DNA of 39,885 nucleotides from assembly GCA_027313145.1 (NCBI GenBank), contig DAHVEJ010000007.1, positions 12,225 through 52,109 on the forward strand, written 5' to 3'. Position 1 is the first letter of the stretch. Each line of letters begins with the position of its first letter. The notes below the pieces were generated by a model. The model was not told the origin of the DNA. It worked only from the letters and a program-made list of their open reading frames with translations, and searched no databases. A program made the translations under genes and the position numbers. Source of the DNA: Phycisphaerales bacterium (GTDB lineage: Bacteria; Planctomycetota; Phycisphaerae; WQYP01). Below are positions 36,204 to 39,885 of this stretch, one piece after another.

Positions 36204-37391
36204 ATGACAACAGCCCCAACGGATTTATCCCCACCAGCCAGTGACTCTACCGCCCGCTCCCGAGCCGCGAGTTTAGTCTGTATGACTTGGACCCATTTTC
36301 TTAATGACGGTGCGGCGTTTTACCTGCCCGGTATTCTTCCCGCAGTGCTTACCGCCTTGCATCAGCCCTTGGCGATGGTGGGTATTATCATGGCAGCAAC
36401 GTACATGGGGCAGGCATTGCAGCCGGTAGCGGGCATTCTGGCGGATAAAGTGGGGGGGAAAATGTTTATCATCGGCGGACTATTTGGCTGTTGCGTGGCG
36501 GGGGCGCTGGTGGGCTTGTCTCCGAATGTGGGAGTCCTGCTGGTGCTGTTACTGATTTCCGGGTTGGGCAGCACCATTTTTCATCCGCAGGCTCTGGCGG
36601 CGGTGCGTAGTTTAACGGAACGCCGACACGGGGCGGGGTTATCGCTGTTTTTAATCGGCGGCGAATTGGGCCGGGGAGCGTGGCCTTTGTTAACCAGCGT
36701 GATTGTCGCATATCTGGGGTTGCATAACCTGTGGATTATCGCGTTGCCTATGCTGGTGACCTTGCCGTTTATGATCAAACTCATTCCCAGTTTACCGGCC
36801 CGGAGCCAAAGCGCACCCAAGCTTCATTGGCGTGAGCACCGTAAGCCGTTTCTGGTGTTGGTGAGCTTTTCCGCATTTCGCGGCTTGGCCGTTTTTGGAA
36901 CCATTGTGTTTATTCCTTTGATGTGGAAGCTGCGGGGCGGAGCGCTGGTTTCAGGTGCCTCCATTATCAGCACGCTTTTAATCACCGGGGTGATCGGGCA
37001 GGCCACAGGGGGAACGGTTTCGGATCGCTTCGGGCGGCGGCCGGTGTTGGTAGGTAGCAGTATTGTCATGCTGCTTTTATTGCCGCTGGTAGTCATTGTC
37101 CATGGGCCGTGGTTATGGATCGTAGCGGCTATTTTGGGCATCGCGATGTTCAGCACGTTCTCACCGACGTTGTTAATCGGGCAGGACATGTTCCCGGAGA
37201 ATCGGGCCTTGGGTTCGGGCATTGCACTGGGGCTTTCCAACGCTTTAGGGGCGGCGGGACTGCTGCCGTTGGGGTGGGTGTTGCATCAATTCGGAATTAA
37301 CGTGGTATTCGGAATTCTTACCGGCAGCGCCGCACTGATGTTTATCATGTCGCTGAGATTTACCCCAAGGGTTCACCCGTCCATGCACTAA
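36204..37391 (+). CDS. MFS transporter, fosmidomycin-resistance (Fsr)-like
   Basis: TWTHFLNDGAAFYLPGILPAVLTAL, multiple TMs, DRFGRRPVLVGS. Confidence 0.85.
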   Translation: MTTAPTDLSPPASDSTARSRAASLVCMTWTHFLNDGAAFYLPGILPAVLTALHQPLAMVGIIMAATYMGQALQPVAGILADKVGGKMFIIGGLFGCCVAGALVGLSPNVGVLLVLLLISGLGSTIFHPQALAAVRSLTERRHGAGLSLFLIGGELGRGAWPLLTSVIVAYLGLHNLWIIALPMLVTLPFMIKLIPSLPARSQSAPKLHWREHRKPFLVLVSFSAFRGLAVFGTIVFIPLMWKLRGGALVSGASIISTLLITGVIGQATGGTVSDRFGRRPVLVGSSIVMLLLLPLVVIVHGPWLWIVAAILGIAMFSTFSPTLLIGQDMFPENRALGSGIALGLSNALGAAGLLPLGWVLHQFGINVVFGILTGSAALMFIMSLRFTPRVHPSMH

Positions 37392-37539
37392 TGAACTATT
37401 TCACAAAACGACTACATTTTGGCAGATATTATCCTTGCCGGATTTGGCCCACTGTTTTATAGTCAGTCGAAGTCCGGTATTTTATCGGGAATGGATTGGT
37501 GTAACCGTTTTAACGGCGGCGTATTTCTGGAGACCACAT

Positions 37540-38943
37540 ATGGCGCAACGTTTGGGGTTGGTATTGCTGTTATGCCTTGGATTGCTGGGTATAGCGCGGG
37601 CGTCGGCTGCACCGGAGCCATCGCACTTTTTTTTGAAAAAGGGAGATCGCGTCTGTTTTTACGGTGACAGCATCACTGATCAGCGGTTCTATTGCGCCGA
37701 AATTGAAACCTATGTGCATACCCGATTTCCAAAGCTGCGCGTGCGCTTTATTGATTCCGGGGTGGGCGGTGATACCGTCCGTGGCGGCTGGGCCGGCCCC
37801 ATCGACTTGCGGCTCAAGCGTGATGTATTTACGTTCAAGCCCAATGTGGTAACCATTATGCTGGGAATGAACGATGCCGCGTATAAGCCATTTAACAAGA
37901 ACATTTTCAATATTTATAGAACCGGATACCAGCACATTATCCGCGAACTCAAGCGGCACTTGCCGGGCGTGCGAATTGTTCTGCTGGGAACCACGCCCTA
38001 CGACGATATTACCCATAAACCGAAATTTCCTGGTGGATATAACGCGGTGCTGGTGCGATATTGCCGATTCGTGAAACATCTGGCGCAACGGAACCATTTA
38101 ATGTATGTCGATTTCAATGCCCCGATGGTCAAGGTGCTGCAAGAGGCGGAAAAAATAAATCCAGCTTTGGCAAAGCAATTTTTCCCGGGCCGCATTCATC
38201 CCAGTGCCGCCGGTCAAATGATGATGGCCTTGGCGCTGCTGAAGGCCTGGGGCGCACCGGCAACGGTGACAAGGGTGGATATTAACGCCGCCACTTCGCA
38301 TGTCACGCAGGCGGTCAATACCAGTATCAGCGATCTAAAAGCAACCGCTTCCGGCATCACTTGGACACAACGGGACGGTTCTTTGCCCGAGCCAGTACTC
38401 GGATTACATGAAAACTGGCCGCAATTTCCGTCGTGGGAATTATTCCGTACGCCGCAACCCAATCCCAAATACACCAATCCGGCAGCGGCTCTGATTAACA
38501 AGCTATCGGGGTTCACCCGAAAATTGGACCAGGAAACACTTTCGGTTAAAGGGCTGGCGGAGCCGCGATACAATCTGAAAATCGATAACCGCAAAATTGG
38601 AACCTTTTCATCAGCGCAATTGGCAAAGGGAATTAATTTGGCCGATTACTTCACACCCATGCTGCGGCAGGCGTATCACGTCAGCAACATCGTCTGGGAA
38701 GAAATTCAGGCGCATTGCGTGGGGCGCTATGAAGTGCAAACCATGATGGAAAATTTTGATCCATGGTGGACCAAGCCCCACCCGCCCAATTTGCCGGTAA
38801 CCACGGAAAATGACCCCGCCGCCGGCCCGGCAGTCAGCGCGATTATTAAGGCGATCTATCACCTTGAAACGGTTATCGTCAAACGGGAATATTCCGCCAG
38901 CCGCCCGCAGGTGCATACCTACACACTAACAGTTGCCCGGTAA
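37540..38943 (+). CDS. Secreted SGNH/GDSL hydrolase
   Basis: Signal peptide MAQRLGLVLLLCLGLLGIARASA; GDSITDQ, GVGGDTV, MLGMNDA, HPSAAGQMMMA blocks. Confidence 0.9.
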   Translation: MAQRLGLVLLLCLGLLGIARASAAPEPSHFFLKKGDRVCFYGDSITDQRFYCAEIETYVHTRFPKLRVRFIDSGVGGDTVRGGWAGPIDLRLKRDVFTFKPNVVTIMLGMNDAAYKPFNKNIFNIYRTGYQHIIRELKRHLPGVRIVLLGTTPYDDITHKPKFPGGYNAVLVRYCRFVKHLAQRNHLMYVDFNAPMVKVLQEAEKINPALAKQFFPGRIHPSAAGQMMMALALLKAWGAPATVTRVDINAATSHVTQAVNTSISDLKATASGITWTQRDGSLPEPVLGLHENWPQFPSWELFRTPQPNPKYTNPAAALINKLSGFTRKLDQETLSVKGLAEPRYNLKIDNRKIGTFSSAQLAKGINLADYFTPMLRQAYHVSNIVWEEIQAHCVGRYEVQTMMENFDPWWTKPHPPNLPVTTENDPAAGPAVSAIIKAIYHLETVIVKREYSASRPQVHTYTLTVAR

Positions 38944-39025
38944 TGCGGAAAGCGGGCGGCAGCGAAATGGAATTCCGGCCGTCGCACACCGGCGAGCGGT
39001 GGGCCGAATCGAGAGGAGTTGTGTG

Positions 39026-39280
39026 ATGGATACCGAAAAACTTCGTGTGGCAACATCCAGCCGGTTAATCTGCGCCGCCGTAGGCGCGGCCGCAGCGCTG
39101 GCGATTGCCGATGTCAGGCCGGTCGTCGGCCAGCCATTTCTCGGGACGACCTGGCAGGGAGTCGCATATCCTTCCTTCGGCGGATTTTTTACACAGCTTA
39201 CGCCAGAAAATGACGGCAAATGGGGTAGCGTGGAACCCACTCCCGGCACGTTTAACTGGTCGAATCTTAGGGGCCGTTAA
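39026..39280 (+). pseudogene. N-terminal fragment of a secreted GH10 endo-xylanase, truncated by an IS element
   Basis: RBS-like GAGAGGAG, signal peptide, TWQGVAYPSFGGFFTQLTPENDGKWGSVEPTPGTFNWSNL then stop, with a transposase immediately beyond. Confidence 0.78.
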
Positions 39281-39885
39281 AAAATAACATTTACATTTGT
39301 ACGGCAGTTGCCCTTGGCTTCAGGGTGTAATTCCACTCCCCGTGGAATGTGTCCCGCTCCAAATTCAATGTGGCCATCTCCTGCTTTGTGACTTTGATCT
39401 TCGGCGGATATTTATTGAGATCGGCTTGTGCCCGCACCTTCAGGCCGGTCCGGGTGGTGGTGCTGGCAATCAATTCGATCACAGCCTGATGGCTGGCCAG
39501 CGGCTTGCCGCGCCAGTTCTGGCTGATGAAGGAGAAGAGCCGGTGTTCGATTTTATTCCATTTGCTGGTCCCCGGCGGATAGTGGCATACAGAGACAGTA
39601 AGGTTTAATTCGTCGCTCAATTGCTGCAGTTCCCTCTTCCACAAGCGAACACGCGAGCCGTTGCTTCCCCCGCCGTCAGCACAGATCAGCAACCTCTGAG
39701 CGTGCGGGTAGACCGTCTGCCCCATTGCATACCACCATCGCCGAATGCTCTCGACGGCAAAAACCGCCGTATCATGATCCCGACCCACATTAACCCAGCC
39801 CTGGTTGAGCCCCAAGTCATAAACCCCGTAAGGAACCGCCTTGCCTAAAGACTCGTCAATAAAATCATGCACTTTAACCTTTTCT
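39270..39885 (-). mobile_element. ISAzo13-family insertion sequence (partial, runs off window)
   Basis: Transposase plus terminal segment beginning near GGGGCCGTTAAAAAATAACATTTAC; left boundary inferred from loss of GH10 homology. Confidence 0.7.
39291..39885 (-). CDS. ISAzo13 / Rhodopirellula-type DDE transposase, C-terminal part
   Basis: KVKVHDFIDESLGKAVPYGVYDLGLNQGWVNVGRDHDTAVFAVESIRRWW, CADGGGSNGSR, CHYPPGTSKWNKIEHRLFSFISQNWRGKPL. The frame stays open to the window edge. Confidence 0.92.
   Translation of the reverse strand, partial: EKVKVHDFIDESLGKAVPYGVYDLGLNQGWVNVGRDHDTAVFAVESIRRWWYAMGQTVYPHAQRLLICADGGGSNGSRVRLWKRELQQLSDELNLTVSVCHYPPGTSKWNKIEHRLFSFISQNWRGKPLASHQAVIELIASTTTRTGLKVRAQADLNKYPPKIKVTKQEMATLNLERDTFHGEWNYTLKPRATAVQM

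Noticed and set aside
1-39885. CRISPR arrays, tRNA/rRNA genes and prophage modules
   Set aside because: No regularly spaced direct repeats, no cloverleaf/rRNA segments and no phage structural genes recognised by eye; tRNAscan-SE/Infernal would be needed to exclude small RNAs fully.

Overview
The window (about 40 kb) is chromosomal and most likely from a plant-polysaccharide-degrading planctomycete (PVC superphylum, possibly Phycisphaerae-like). That assignment is an inference from a TIGR04137-type 'small basic protein', a dockerin/PEP-CTERM-like secreted protein, a planctomycete-style prepilin and a Rhodopirellula-type (ISAzo13) transposase. I support about 30 CDS: carbohydrate enzymes and regulators (GH31, XylR-like, GH106-like, CE7 esterase, GH5-like, a disrupted GH10), redox and signalling genes (truncated-hemoglobin lipoprotein, RnfC/RnfD-like pair, PAS-LOV-GGDEF-EAL, TrxR-like FNR), repair and RNA genes (uvrA, PLD nuclease, rnc, rluD), a cysC-PHP-cysH cluster, and a MFS/CBS/ACT region. 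The observations most worth following up are: (1) an orphan RnfC/RnfD-like pair whose Fe-S ligands are intact but whose FMN/NADH and covalent-flavin motifs appear to be lost; (2) a tight APS kinase - PHP (pAp phosphatase-like) - PAPS/APS reductase operon in which the reductase carries an unusual CX4C in place of CXXC; (3) a secreted bilobal DTG/psi-psi-G aspartic-protease-like protein with dockerin and PEP-CTERM-like tail; (4) a canonical photoactive LOV motif in a c-di-GMP enzyme; (5) a GH10 xylanase interrupted by an IS element at the right edge. No CRISPR array, rRNA or tRNA was recognised by eye. All family calls come from reading motifs, not from database searches.
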